Shown in pieces: positions 37,439-45,524 of a stretch of 64,000 nucleotides of DNA (its first letter is position 1; the number at the start of each line of letters is the position of its first letter). The stretch is from Christensenellaceae bacterium OttesenSCG-928-K19 (GTDB lineage: Bacteria; Bacillota; Clostridia; Christensenellales; Christensenellaceae): NCBI GenBank assembly GCA_030266015.1, contig JAJDHD010000006.1, forward strand, positions 17,928-81,927, given 5' to 3'. The notes under the pieces are model-generated. The model worked only from the letters and a program-made list of their open reading frames with translations. It was not told the origin of the DNA and did not search any database. The position numbers and the translations under genes are program-made.

Positions 37439-37483
37439 GTGAATGGAATCATGGCAGCTATTATATTCTGATGGAGGATACCA

Positions 37484-38770
37484 ATGTTTGAGCACCTGTT
37501 AGACGTCAATCACTGCGAATGCGGCAAGAACCACTCTCTGACCACACGCGACTATATTGTGGAAAAAGATGCGTTGGAAAAGCTACCGCAACTGTTGCAA
37601 AAATTAAAGGTACAACAAAAGCCGCTCGCCATATATGATCAAAACACCTATCACGCCGCATTTGAAAAGCTTGATCGTTTTCTGCCGGACGTGGATACCC
37701 TTATTTTGCAGGGGGATGTCATCCATGCGGATGAGACGCAAGTGGAAGCGATCGCTCATGCCGCGCCCGGCCACAGTGTATTGCTTGCCGTAGGCTCCGG
37801 AGTAATTAACGACACTGTGCGCTATGTTGGATTTGAGCAGAACATCCCGACTGTGTCCGTTCCCACTGCCGCAAGCGCGGATGGTTTTGTGTCAAATTCC
37901 TCCGTCATGACATTTAACGGTGCAAAGCGAACAATCCCCACCGTTCCTCCTACTGCAGTCGTGGCCGATCTGGAAATCATCGCTGCCGCCCCACAAAAGC
38001 TTACAGCCGCAGGCGTTGGCGATATGCTCAGCAAATATATTAGCGTTGCCGACTGGCATGTGGGGCATCTGATTGCCGGGGAATACTATTGCCCGTTTGT
38101 AGCCAATCTGGAAATCTCCGCACTGGATCTCATAGTGAAGCAGATAAACGGGATTGCCCAACGCGATATACCAAGTATGGGCAGTCTTGTGGAAGGGCTG
38201 CTGCTCTCTGGTCTTGCCATGCAAATGGTGCAAATTACACGCCCGGCCTCCAGCTTCGAGCATCATTTTTCTCATTTTTTGGACGTTGTGCCTATGGGGG
38301 ATAACATTGATTGCAGTGCGTTGCACGGCGAAAAGGTAGGGATTGGTTCTATCATAGCCGCAAAATATTATCCTGTTTTTGCCGCTTCGCTGGAACGCAT
38401 CTTCAAAGAAAACCTCTCCAATCAATTTAGTCTTGAGCGCGTTCATGAATATTACAAGACCTTTCCACAGGGTGTAGTTGACCTTGTTTTAAAAGAAAAT
38501 GCTTCAACTGCAACAAACACGCTCGATGCATCTTTGTTGCAAAAAAACTTTGCCAGGGTAATGGATATTGCAAATGGAATTCCCTCCCCCAAAGTAATGC
38601 GCGATGCGCTGCTTCGCGTGCACGGGTATACGGATTACCGCGAGATTGGCATCACACCGAATCAGTTCCGGCATATCATGAAGATATGCAGCTATATTCG
38701 CAACCGATTCACCATGCTTCGTCTCATCAGCGATTATGAATTGTTTGATTTCAGTACGATGGATGATTGA
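37484..38770 (+). CDS. egsA: sn-glycerol-1-phosphate dehydrogenase (AraM/EgsA family)
   Basis: Reduces dihydroxyacetone phosphate to glycerol-1-phosphate, the archaeal-type stereoisomer. Some Bacillota use it for prenyl-glycerol lipids. 428 aa. The NAD-binding part is VLLAVGSGVINDTVRY with SVPTAASADGFVSN. The metal ligands are expected in GVGDMLSKY, FEHHFSHFLD and LHGEKVGIG. A separate C-terminal helical domain follows. No prenyltransferase partner (PcrB-like) is adjacent. Confidence 0.9.
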   Translation: MFEHLLDVNHCECGKNHSLTTRDYIVEKDALEKLPQLLQKLKVQQKPLAIYDQNTYHAAFEKLDRFLPDVDTLILQGDVIHADETQVEAIAHAAPGHSVLLAVGSGVINDTVRYVGFEQNIPTVSVPTAASADGFVSNSSVMTFNGAKRTIPTVPPTAVVADLEIIAAAPQKLTAAGVGDMLSKYISVADWHVGHLIAGEYYCPFVANLEISALDLIVKQINGIAQRDIPSMGSLVEGLLLSGLAMQMVQITRPASSFEHHFSHFLDVVPMGDNIDCSALHGEKVGIGSIIAAKYYPVFAASLERIFKENLSNQFSLERVHEYYKTFPQGVVDLVLKENASTATNTLDASLLQKNFARVMDIANGIPSPKVMRDALLRVHGYTDYREIGITPNQFRHIMKICSYIRNRFTMLRLISDYELFDFSTMDD

Positions 38771-38790
38771 TAAAAAGACAGATGGACTGG

Positions 38791-38822
38791 GAATGGGGTA
38801 ACTATTTCTCCATTCTTTTTTC
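38791..38822 (+). terminator. terminator behind the glycerol-1-phosphate dehydrogenase gene
   Basis: GAATGG-N13-CCATTC stem followed by seven T. Confidence 0.65.
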
Positions 38823-38898
38823 TTGTATATTAATCAAAACTCAATCCGAACATCTCACATTTTTAGTTAGAAAATATTCGAATTTCAAAATATTTTTA

Positions 38899-38927
38899 TT
38901 GTTCTCCCTGCCTTCATTTGTTATTAT
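38899..38927 (+). promoter_or_regulatory. promoter of the F420-ligase-like gene
   Basis: TTGTTC (38899-38904), 17-bp spacer, TATTAT (38922-38927). Confidence 0.6.
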
Positions 38928-38968
38928 ATAGCGTGGGTCAAAAATAAGAAACCAGAGGTAAGTATAAT

Positions 38969-40159
38969 ATGTCAAGATATGTAGGCACAGTTTCCCGCGG
39001 AATAAGGGCGCCCATCATCCGGGAAGGCGACAACCTGCCCGCTATTGTTGTGGATAGCGTAATGCAGGCTTCCGAAGGTGAAAACTTTGCGTTACGTGAT
39101 AAAGATATCGTTGCCGTAACCGAGGCCGTGGTTGCACGTGCACAGGGTAATTACGCCACAGTTGACCAAATTGCCACCGACGTCAAATCAAAATTTGGCG
39201 ACGATACCATTGGCGTGATCTTCCCTATTCTGAGCCGCAACCGGTTTGCCATTTGCCTGCGCGGGATTGCACGCGGCGCAAAAAAAATTGTCTTGATGCT
39301 AAGCTATCCGTCGGATGAAGTAGGCAACCACCTGATATCACGCGACCAAGTGGAGGCAGCCGGCGTTAACCCATGGCGGGATGTGCTGTCTCTAGAAAAA
39401 TACCGCGAATTATTCGGTGTAAACCTCCATCCGTTTACCGGCATGGATTATGTAGCTTATTATGGCGATTTGATTCAGGAAGAAGGTGCGGAGGTAGAAA
39501 TTATCTTCGCAAATGAAGCTGTTGCTATTCTTCCTTATACAAAAAATGTCCTTTGCTGTGACATACACACACGGGAACATTCCAAACGCAAGCTAAAAGA
39601 TGCCGGCGCACAAAAAATTTATGGCATGGATGATCTCCTGACTGTTTCTGTGGACGGCAGCGGCTATAATCCCGATTATGGCTTGCTCGGCTCTAACAAA
39701 TCCACAGAAACCGGCGTAAAGCTTTTCCCCCGGGATTGCGAAAAATTTGTGGATGAAGTCCAAAAACTATTGCATATCCGCACGGGAAAACAGATTGAAG
39801 TTATGGTATACGGTGACGGCGCTTTTAAAGACCCTGTGGGGAAAATATGGGAGCTTGCTGACCCTGTTGTGTCTCCCGCCCACACGATTGGCCTCACAGG
39901 CACACCAAACGAGCTGAAGCTGAAGTATCTTGCGGATAACCAGTTTGCAGGCCTTGCGGGCGAAGAATTGCGCACCGCTATTACAGATTATATAAAGGAA
40001 AAGGACGGCAACCTGAAAGGCTCTATGGAATCACAGGGCACCACGCCACGCCGCCTCACCGATCTCATTGGCTCACTTTGTGACCTTACATCCGGCAGTG
40101 GAGACAAAGGCACGCCTATCATACTGGTACAAGGCTATTTCGACACCTATGCCGATTAA
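38969..40159 (+). CDS. coenzyme F420-0:L-glutamate ligase-like (CofE-family) protein
   Basis: 396 aa. N-terminal beta strands RGIRAPIIREGDNL and the segment LRDKDIVAVTEAVVARAQGNY match the CofE fold that adds glutamate to F420. The middle and C-terminal parts (CCDIHTREHSKRKLKD, YGDGAFKDPVGKIWEL, DLIGSLCDLTSGSGDKGTP) are longer than in CofE and belong to a bacterial branch of unknown substrate. No other F420 genes are here and most Clostridia do not make F420, so the true acceptor is open; amide-bond formation is inference from the family. Confidence 0.8.
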   Translation: MSRYVGTVSRGIRAPIIREGDNLPAIVVDSVMQASEGENFALRDKDIVAVTEAVVARAQGNYATVDQIATDVKSKFGDDTIGVIFPILSRNRFAICLRGIARGAKKIVLMLSYPSDEVGNHLISRDQVEAAGVNPWRDVLSLEKYRELFGVNLHPFTGMDYVAYYGDLIQEEGAEVEIIFANEAVAILPYTKNVLCCDIHTREHSKRKLKDAGAQKIYGMDDLLTVSVDGSGYNPDYGLLGSNKSTETGVKLFPRDCEKFVDEVQKLLHIRTGKQIEVMVYGDGAFKDPVGKIWELADPVVSPAHTIGLTGTPNELKLKYLADNQFAGLAGEELRTAITDYIKEKDGNLKGSMESQGTTPRRLTDLIGSLCDLTSGSGDKGTPIILVQGYFDTYAD

Positions 40160-40182
40160 TCTTGCTTCAATGTAATTGTATA

Positions 40183-40212
40183 AGAGCCGCCCATGCGGGA
40201 GGCTCTTTTTTA
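40183..40212 (+). terminator. terminator behind the F420-ligase-like gene
   Basis: AGAGCC-GCCCATGCGGGA-GGCTCT with inner pairing, followed by TTTTTTA. Confidence 0.85.
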
Positions 40213-40255
40213 CGCAAAATATTCGATTAAAATGATGCTGCCTTGTCAAAAACGC

Positions 40256-40284
40256 TTTACTAATGTAGCACAATAAACTATAAT
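40256..40284 (+). promoter_or_regulatory. promoter of the amino acid ABC importer operon
   Basis: TTTACT (40256-40261), 17-bp spacer, consensus TATAAT (40279-40284). Confidence 0.7.
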
Positions 40285-40287
40285 ACT

Positions 40288-40308
40288 ACTGTTGCTATTC
40301 GCAACAGT
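40288..40308 (+). promoter_or_regulatory. 8-bp perfect inverted repeat at the transcription start of the importer operon
   Basis: ACTGTTGC-TATTC-GCAACAGT. It starts 4 bases after the -10, so it covers the expected transcription start. It could be an operator or a protective 5' stem-loop; the sequence alone does not decide. No T run follows, so it is not a terminator. Confidence 0.55.
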
Positions 40309-40343
40309 AACTTGACAACAATTTTGAAAGGATACACGAGGAA

Positions 40344-41279
40344 ATGAAGAAAGTATTATTAATCGCACTAATAGTTGTAATGGCTGTCTTTGCTTTTGCA
40401 GGCTGCTCGCCCGCATCCGGAAACACTGCAGCAGAAGAAGACGCTACCACACCTGCAGAGGAGCCTGTAGCAGCAGAAGATCCTGCAACAGAGGATGCAT
40501 CTGAGGAGCCAGCAGCGGAAACTGCAGATGCCGCGTCTGAAGAGACTGCAGCGGATGATTCCTGGCAAAAGATACAGGACAAAGGCTCCTTTATAATGGG
40601 CTTGGATGACAAATTCCCACCTATGGGTTTTCGCGACGAAGCGGGTGAACTTGTCGGCTTTGACATTGATCTCGCGCGCCTCATTGCCGAGCAAATGGGC
40701 GTGGAAGTGCAGCTACAGCCCATTGACTGGACTGCAAAAGAAATGGAGCTTGACAGTGGCAATATTGACGTGATCTGGAATGGCTACACCATCACAGATG
40801 AGCGCAAAGAGAAAGTACTGATGAGTGATCCTTACATGAAAAACGAACAGGTAATGCTCGTACTTGCCGATTCCGACATTACCACACTTGAGGATCTGGC
40901 AGGCCAAAAGATTGCTGTGCAGGAAGGGTCTTCCGCACAAAGTATGCTGGAAAAAAGTATGCCCGAGCTACTCGAAACATTTGACGAATTGGTTGGTTTT
41001 AAGGATTACACCACCGCCCTGCTTGACGTGGATTCCGGGCAGGTGGCAGCCCTTGCCGTAGACCTTGTTGTAGCCGACTATTATATGGCGCAAAAGGAAG
41101 GCTCTTATGTTCTGCTTGACGAGCGCCTCGACAAGGAAGAATATGGCATTGGTTTCCGCAAAGGCGACCAGAGTTTCCATGATGCGCTTATGGCCGCATT
41201 TGAAGAGCTGAAGGCAAACGGAGCCGCCGCTGAGCTGAGCAATGAATGGTTTGGCCGTGACGTAACTGCTGATTTTTAA
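40344..41279 (+). CDS. polar amino acid ABC transporter, substrate-binding lipoprotein
   Basis: Extracytoplasmic receptor of family 3 (glutamine/cystine/arginine type). 311 aa. Signal peptide with lipobox FAGC (Cys21). An unusually long Ala/Glu/Thr-rich acidic tether (~22-72) follows. The binding domain holds IMGLDDKFPPMGFRDEAGEL, VGFDIDLARLIAEQMGVE and WNGYTITDERKEKV. The ligand cannot be named with certainty. The downstream permease and ATPase complete the system. Confidence 0.92.
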   Translation: MKKVLLIALIVVMAVFAFAGCSPASGNTAAEEDATTPAEEPVAAEDPATEDASEEPAAETADAASEETAADDSWQKIQDKGSFIMGLDDKFPPMGFRDEAGELVGFDIDLARLIAEQMGVEVQLQPIDWTAKEMELDSGNIDVIWNGYTITDERKEKVLMSDPYMKNEQVMLVLADSDITTLEDLAGQKIAVQEGSSAQSMLEKSMPELLETFDELVGFKDYTTALLDVDSGQVAALAVDLVVADYYMAQKEGSYVLLDERLDKEEYGIGFRKGDQSFHDALMAAFEELKANGAAAELSNEWFGRDVTADF

Positions 41280-41297
41280 TTTTGTATACAGTTTTGG

Positions 41298-41328
41298 GCA
41301 GTGTGCCCTGTGCACACTGCCTTTTTTC
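41298..41328 (+). terminator. intercistronic terminator between binding protein and permease
   Basis: GCAGTGTG-CCCTGTG-CACACTGC followed by CTTTTTT. It lies inside the operon, 18 bases after the binding-protein stop and 30 before the permease. Partial read-through would give more binding protein than membrane parts. Confidence 0.85.
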
Positions 41329-41357
41329 TTAAATGAAGAAACAGGAAGTATCATTCT

Positions 41358-42020
41358 ATGGAAGAATTTGCAAGATTATTTTTGGAGCTGGGCAAAGGCC
41401 TTGGGATCACGCTTTCCTTATTCGGACTTACGCTCGCTTGCTCTATCCCTCTTGGATTTTTGGGATCACAGGTCAGTCTTTCCAAAAATAAGCCTATAAA
41501 ATTTATTTACACCATTTACCTGACTGTAATCCGTGGCACGCCCCTTATTTTGCAGGTTGTTTTTATGTATTTCGGTATCAACATTATCCTTATCAAGCTG
41601 GGCGTTGATCCGCGCATTGACAGATACCCTGCTGCCCTGTTGGCTTTTATCATCAACTATACGGCATATTTCAGCGAAATTTTCCGTGGGGGTATACAAA
41701 GCATTAACAAGGGACAATACGAAGCGGCATCTGTACTGGGACTAACCAAACGTGCCACAACAATGAAAATTGTGATTCCGCAAGTGTTTAAGATTGTCAT
41801 GCCTTCCCTTGGTAACGAGGTAATCACACTTGTAAAAGATACGGCACTTGTTAATATTATCGCGGTTACTGACCTGATGTACCTCACCTATTCCGCGGTA
41901 TCGCGGGATGTCAGTATCATGCCGCTTTTTGTCGCAGGAATCTTCTACCTTGCTATCAATTCCCTTGTATCTGCCGTTCTAAAGAGAATTGAAAAACGTA
42001 TGAATTATTACAGGATTTAG
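41358..42020 (+). CDS. polar amino acid ABC transporter, permease (HisM/GlnP type)
   Basis: 220 aa membrane protein with about five helices. The family starts with LGKGLGITLSLFGLTLACSIPLG. It holds YLTVIRGTPLILQV and the coupling-helix EAA loop YEAASVLGLTKRATTMKIVIPQ. It would act as a homodimer. It belongs to the operon of the binding protein and the ATPase. Confidence 0.94.
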   Translation: MEEFARLFLELGKGLGITLSLFGLTLACSIPLGFLGSQVSLSKNKPIKFIYTIYLTVIRGTPLILQVVFMYFGINIILIKLGVDPRIDRYPAALLAFIINYTAYFSEIFRGGIQSINKGQYEAASVLGLTKRATTMKIVIPQVFKIVMPSLGNEVITLVKDTALVNIIAVTDLMYLTYSAVSRDVSIMPLFVAGIFYLAINSLVSAVLKRIEKRMNYYRI

Positions 42021-42032
42021 GCGGTGAATGGG

Positions 42033-42794
42033 ATGAATATGCTGGAAGTAAAACATTTATATAAAAGCTTTGGCACAACCGACGTTTTAAAGGACGTGAA
42101 TCTGACACTGGAAAAAGGAGAGGTCCTCGCCATCATCGGCCCGTCCGGCAGCGGCAAATCCACGCTGCTTCGCTGTATCAACTGCCTGGAACGCGCCGAA
42201 AAGGGTGATATCATATTGGACAACATTCCCATTGCAACCGAAAAAGACGGGCATACGGAATATTTAAAGGAAGATGAGCTGCGAACAGCTCGTCTGCACC
42301 TTGGTATGGTTTTCCAAAATTTCAATCTGTTTCCCCACTTGTCGGTACTCCAAAACCTGACACTTGCCCCCATCAATGTGGATAAAAAAGACCCTGAACA
42401 GGCAAAATCAGAAGCCCTTATCCTGCTTGAAAAAGTGGGACTCTCTGAAAAAGCGGATTCTTACCCGTTTGAGCTCTCCGGCGGCCAGGCGCAACGTGTA
42501 GCAATTGCACGCGCGCTTGCAATGGATCCCGATATGCTGTGCTTTGACGAACCTACATCTGCCCTCGACCCTGAGCTAACCGGCGAGGTGCTTGCCGTAA
42601 TTAAAGACCTTGCCAAAGAACATATGACCATGCTGATCGTAACGCATGAAATGGGCTTTGCCAAGGAGGTCGCCACAGAGGTTTGCTTTATGGACAACGG
42701 CATCATACTGGAGCGCGGCAAACCACAAGAGCTGCTTGTAAACCCAAAAGAAGAACGTATTCGTTCCTTCCTCAATAAATTACTGAGCGTCTGA
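42033..42794 (+). CDS. polar amino acid ABC transporter, ATPase (GlnQ type)
   Basis: 253 aa. Walker [13 protein letters not shown]-loop MVFQNFNLFPHLSVLQN, signature LSGGQAQRVAIARAL, Walker B MLCFDEPTSALDPEL and switch His IVTHEMGFA. The start at 42033 has GGCGGTGA upstream. A GTG at 42024 or ATG at 42039 are alternatives. It follows the permease by 12 bases. Confidence 0.95.
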   Translation: MNMLEVKHLYKSFGTTDVLKDVNLTLEKGEVLAIIGPSGSGKSTLLRCINCLERAEKGDIILDNIPIATEKDGHTEYLKEDELRTARLHLGMVFQNFNLFPHLSVLQNLTLAPINVDKKDPEQAKSEALILLEKVGLSEKADSYPFELSGGQAQRVAIARALAMDPDMLCFDEPTSALDPELTGEVLAVIKDLAKEHMTMLIVTHEMGFAKEVATEVCFMDNGIILERGKPQELLVNPKEERIRSFLNKLLSV

Positions 42795-42814
42795 CCTTTT
42801 TCATTTTAAAGCCC

Positions 42815-42843
42815 TTTCCCTCTTTGCACAAAAGTGGTAGAAT
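42815..42843 (+). promoter_or_regulatory. promoter of the acyl-ACP thioesterase gene
   Basis: TTTCCC (42815-42820), 17-bp spacer, TAGAAT (42838-42843), 29 bases before the ATG. Confidence 0.45.
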
Positions 42844-42872
42844 AAACCGTACCAAAAAATACGGAGGCTGCC

Positions 42873-43598
42873 ATGACAACAAGACTGGAACGCGAACATT
42901 ATCTACGTGCGGCAGACGTGGACATCAACGGAAAATGGATGCCCTCTGCTGTTTTTGTGCGTATGCAGGAGCTGGCGGAAGACCACGCAACAAAGGTTGG
43001 CGCTGGACGCATTTATCTTGGTGAGACCATGGGGCTTGCATGGGTGTTGACACGCGTATATCTAAAGATGTATCGGTACCCCTGCCTGGGCGACACCATA
43101 ACCGTGGCAACCTGGCCGCTAAAGCCCACAAAGCTAACATTCCTGCGTCATTTCAAGATGACAGACAGCACTGGCGACACACTCGGCGTTGCGTCCAGCC
43201 AGTGGGTTTTGTTTGATATTAACGACCGCATACTTCGGCGAACCGCAATAATTGGGGATTACCCCTATGACCCAGACGCACCCACCATGCTGGAAGAACC
43301 AGGCAAAATAAAGCTACCGCCCGATATGGAGTTTAAAGAAACTCGAAAAGTGCGTTACAGCGATGTAGACATGAACGGACACATGAACAACACAAAGTAC
43401 CTAAATTGGATTTGTGAGCTTTTCCCCTCTGAGCACCTGAAAACAAAGCGTATTGATGAAATAAAATTAAACTATATTGCAGAGCCTTATCTGGACCAGA
43501 ACGTCGATCTTTTCTATAAGGAAGCAGATGGCGGCTGGTTTGTTTGCGGAAAAACCGAAGAAAAGACTATTTTTGATTCATTTGTAACCTGGATCTGA
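42873..43598 (+). CDS. acyl-ACP thioesterase (FatA/FatB-like, double hotdog)
   Basis: Releases fatty acids from acyl carrier protein. 241 aa with two hotdog folds. The first runs from AADVDINGKWMPSAVFVRMQ (~10-130). The second holds the active-site helix region VRYSDVDMNGHMNNTKYLNW (~160-180), with the Asn/His pair known from plant and bacterial enzymes. RBS GGAGG. It precedes pfkA by 12 bases. A link to the LuxE/LuxC pair 20 kb away is conceivable but unproven. Confidence 0.9.
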   Translation: MTTRLEREHYLRAADVDINGKWMPSAVFVRMQELAEDHATKVGAGRIYLGETMGLAWVLTRVYLKMYRYPCLGDTITVATWPLKPTKLTFLRHFKMTDSTGDTLGVASSQWVLFDINDRILRRTAIIGDYPYDPDAPTMLEEPGKIKLPPDMEFKETRKVRYSDVDMNGHMNNTKYLNWICELFPSEHLKTKRIDEIKLNYIAEPYLDQNVDLFYKEADGGWFVCGKTEEKTIFDSFVTWI

Positions 43599-43610
43599 GA
43601 AGGAGAAATT

Positions 43611-44687
43611 ATGGCGAAAAGAATTGGTATTTTGACAAGTGGCGGCGATTGCCCCGGGCTGAACGCAACAATCCGCGGTGTTGCAAAAGCAGCATATGAA
43701 CAAATGGAAGGTGTGGAGATTGTTGGCATTGCTGGCGGTTTTTCCGGCTTGATCAAAGGGGAATACCGAGAAATGAAGCCCAGCGAGTTTTCTGGCATAT
43801 TAAATGTCGGCGGCACCATACTTGGCACTGTGCGCACTCCCTTTAAAAACATGCGAAAAATAGAGGACGACAAAATTGACAAGGTTGCAAACATGGTTCA
43901 CAATTACGAAAAGATGAAGCTGGATTGCTTGTGTACCCTCGGCGGAAACGGCACACACAAAACAGCCAACCTGCTCTCCGAAGAAGGCCTGAACATCGTT
44001 GGCTTGCCCAAGACGATCGACAATGATATTTGGGGAACAGACGTGACATTTGGGTTCCATACAGCCGTTGATATCGCCACAGATGTCATTGACAGGCTGC
44101 ACACAACAGCCGCCAGCCATGGACGCGTAATGATAGCTGAACTCATGGGCAACAAGGCCGGATGGCTGACGCTTTATGCAGGCCTTGCCGGCGGCGCTGA
44201 CGTTGTCATTATTCCGGAAATCCCGTATAGCCAGGATGCAGTGCTTGAGTCAGTGTATAAGCGCGCTGAGGGGGGCAAGGCGTTTTCCATCATTGCAATT
44301 GCCGAAGGCGCCCTGCGCAAGGACGAGGCCGGCATGAAGAAAAAGGAAATTCGTAGTCTCCGCGCGGCAGAAGGTGTTTCCAGCGCTGCCGAACGGCTGA
44401 CAAAAACCATTGAAACAGAAACCGGCATAGAAACACGGCTTGTTGTTCCCGGCCATATGCAGCGCGGCGGTTCCCCCAGCGCCTATGATCGTATTTTAGC
44501 TACAAAATTTGGCGTACATGCCGCCCAATTAATCAACCATGGTAAATTTGGGTATACCGTTGCCCTCCAAAGTAATAAACTGACCGAAAACAAATTGAAA
44601 GACATCGCCGGTAAAACTAAATATGTTTCCCCTGCGTCCGACATTGTAAAGGTCGCACGCAGCATGGGTATGTCGCTTGGCGATTAA
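43611..44687 (+). CDS. pfkA: 6-phosphofructokinase (group III / mixed-substrate type)
   Basis: Phosphorylates fructose-6-phosphate in glycolysis. 358 aa. N-terminal ILTSGGDCPGLNATIRG, CLCTLGGNGTHK and VGLPKTIDNDIWGTD, plus RMGG-equivalent IAELMGNKAGW and PGHMQRGGSPSA. By E. coli numbering residue 104 is Gly (ATP type) while 124 is Lys (PKTIDND, pyrophosphate-enzyme-like). This mixed pattern is found in group III enzymes, mostly ATP-using. The Asp before Gly104 is Asn here, which is unusual. Donor specificity should not be assumed. Confidence 0.92.
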   Translation: MAKRIGILTSGGDCPGLNATIRGVAKAAYEQMEGVEIVGIAGGFSGLIKGEYREMKPSEFSGILNVGGTILGTVRTPFKNMRKIEDDKIDKVANMVHNYEKMKLDCLCTLGGNGTHKTANLLSEEGLNIVGLPKTIDNDIWGTDVTFGFHTAVDIATDVIDRLHTTAASHGRVMIAELMGNKAGWLTLYAGLAGGADVVIIPEIPYSQDAVLESVYKRAEGGKAFSIIAIAEGALRKDEAGMKKKEIRSLRAAEGVSSAAERLTKTIETETGIETRLVVPGHMQRGGSPSAYDRILATKFGVHAAQLINHGKFGYTVALQSNKLTENKLKDIAGKTKYVSPASDIVKVARSMGMSLGD

Positions 44688-44851
44688 CCTGCTCCCGAAA
44701 AGCAGTCATGCCACAAGTATCTCACTGTAATGCAACCATCAAATCGTGCATGTTCTCTGTCGATTCATGCTGCTATTATGGTAGAATTTTCTTTTTTTAG
44801 ATTTCATATTAAGTAAACGCTCCTTTGTTACGATATGCTACTATCATAAGA

Positions 44852-44884
44852 GTGCTGCAAACATAAAGCATCTGTAGCACTTTG
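44852..44884 (+). terminator. weak stem-loop in the pfkA-44939 gap
   Basis: GTGCTGCA ... TGTAGCAC (one G-U pair) followed by only TTTG. It could end pfkA transcription poorly, or be part of the leader of the next gene. The rest of 44688-44938 shows no gene. Confidence 0.3.
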
Positions 44885-44938
44885 TTTCCGGGTTGCTCTT
44901 ATCATTTGGTTTTCCGGAACAGATTTTAAGGAGGAACT

Positions 44939-45439
44939 ATGAACAACATTTCAACAGGAACTTCTATTCCCAATGAAAAACATGCGCCATATACCGCTGA
45001 CGGAAAAGCATACGTTGCATCCGCTGCCACTGATTTGGTTACGACAGGTACATTTGACAAAACGGTTTATGGTTGGGTCACCTGCACTCCAGAAAAAGAA
45101 CAATCCACAAATTTCGCTTCATATACAATGAATTATAATATCGCATCGGGTATCCCAGAAGAAATGAAGAACTATATGGTGTCCATGATCGACCGTTTTT
45201 CTACCTTTGGCTCCACCACCATGTTTAACGCATTTTCCAAGCATGGCCTTGAACCAAACGACATTACGCTGTCCTTCACAGGAAAAGGATTAAAATACAG
45301 CTTTTCTGGCTTTAATACAAAGACGTTGGATGTTGTAGAGTTAGTGCGGCATACCATGGATGAAATTAACTTCATTAACAAAATGGAGCAGAACGCACAG
45401 AACGAACAATGGCTGGGCTTACTGAAAAAATACTGCTAA
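44939..45439 (+). CDS. protein of unknown function, 166 aa
   Basis: Strong ribosome site AAGGAGG six bases before ATG and a terminator behind it make this a real single gene. No signal peptide, membrane segment or known motif is seen. The N-terminal 40 residues are Thr/Ala/Ser-rich, the middle (ITLSFTGKGLKYSFSGFNT) looks beta-stranded, and the C-terminal 35 residues are helical (VVELVRHTMDEINFINKMEQN). I do not recognise a family. Confidence 0.7.
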   Translation: MNNISTGTSIPNEKHAPYTADGKAYVASAATDLVTTGTFDKTVYGWVTCTPEKEQSTNFASYTMNYNIASGIPEEMKNYMVSMIDRFSTFGSTTMFNAFSKHGLEPNDITLSFTGKGLKYSFSGFNTKTLDVVELVRHTMDEINFINKMEQNAQNEQWLGLLKKYC

Positions 45440-45467
45440 ATTCTACTTGATAAAAATATGCTGTTAT

Positions 45468-45499
45468 AAAACACCAGGGACACAGCCTTGGTGTTTTTT
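45468..45499 (+). terminator. terminator behind the 166-aa gene
   Basis: AAACACCA ... TTGGTGTTTTTT with a mismatch in the upper stem. It may serve the convergent cardiolipin synthase gene too. Confidence 0.7.
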
Positions 45500-45524
45500 G
45501 TATTCCCGGTCAACATCATTTATA

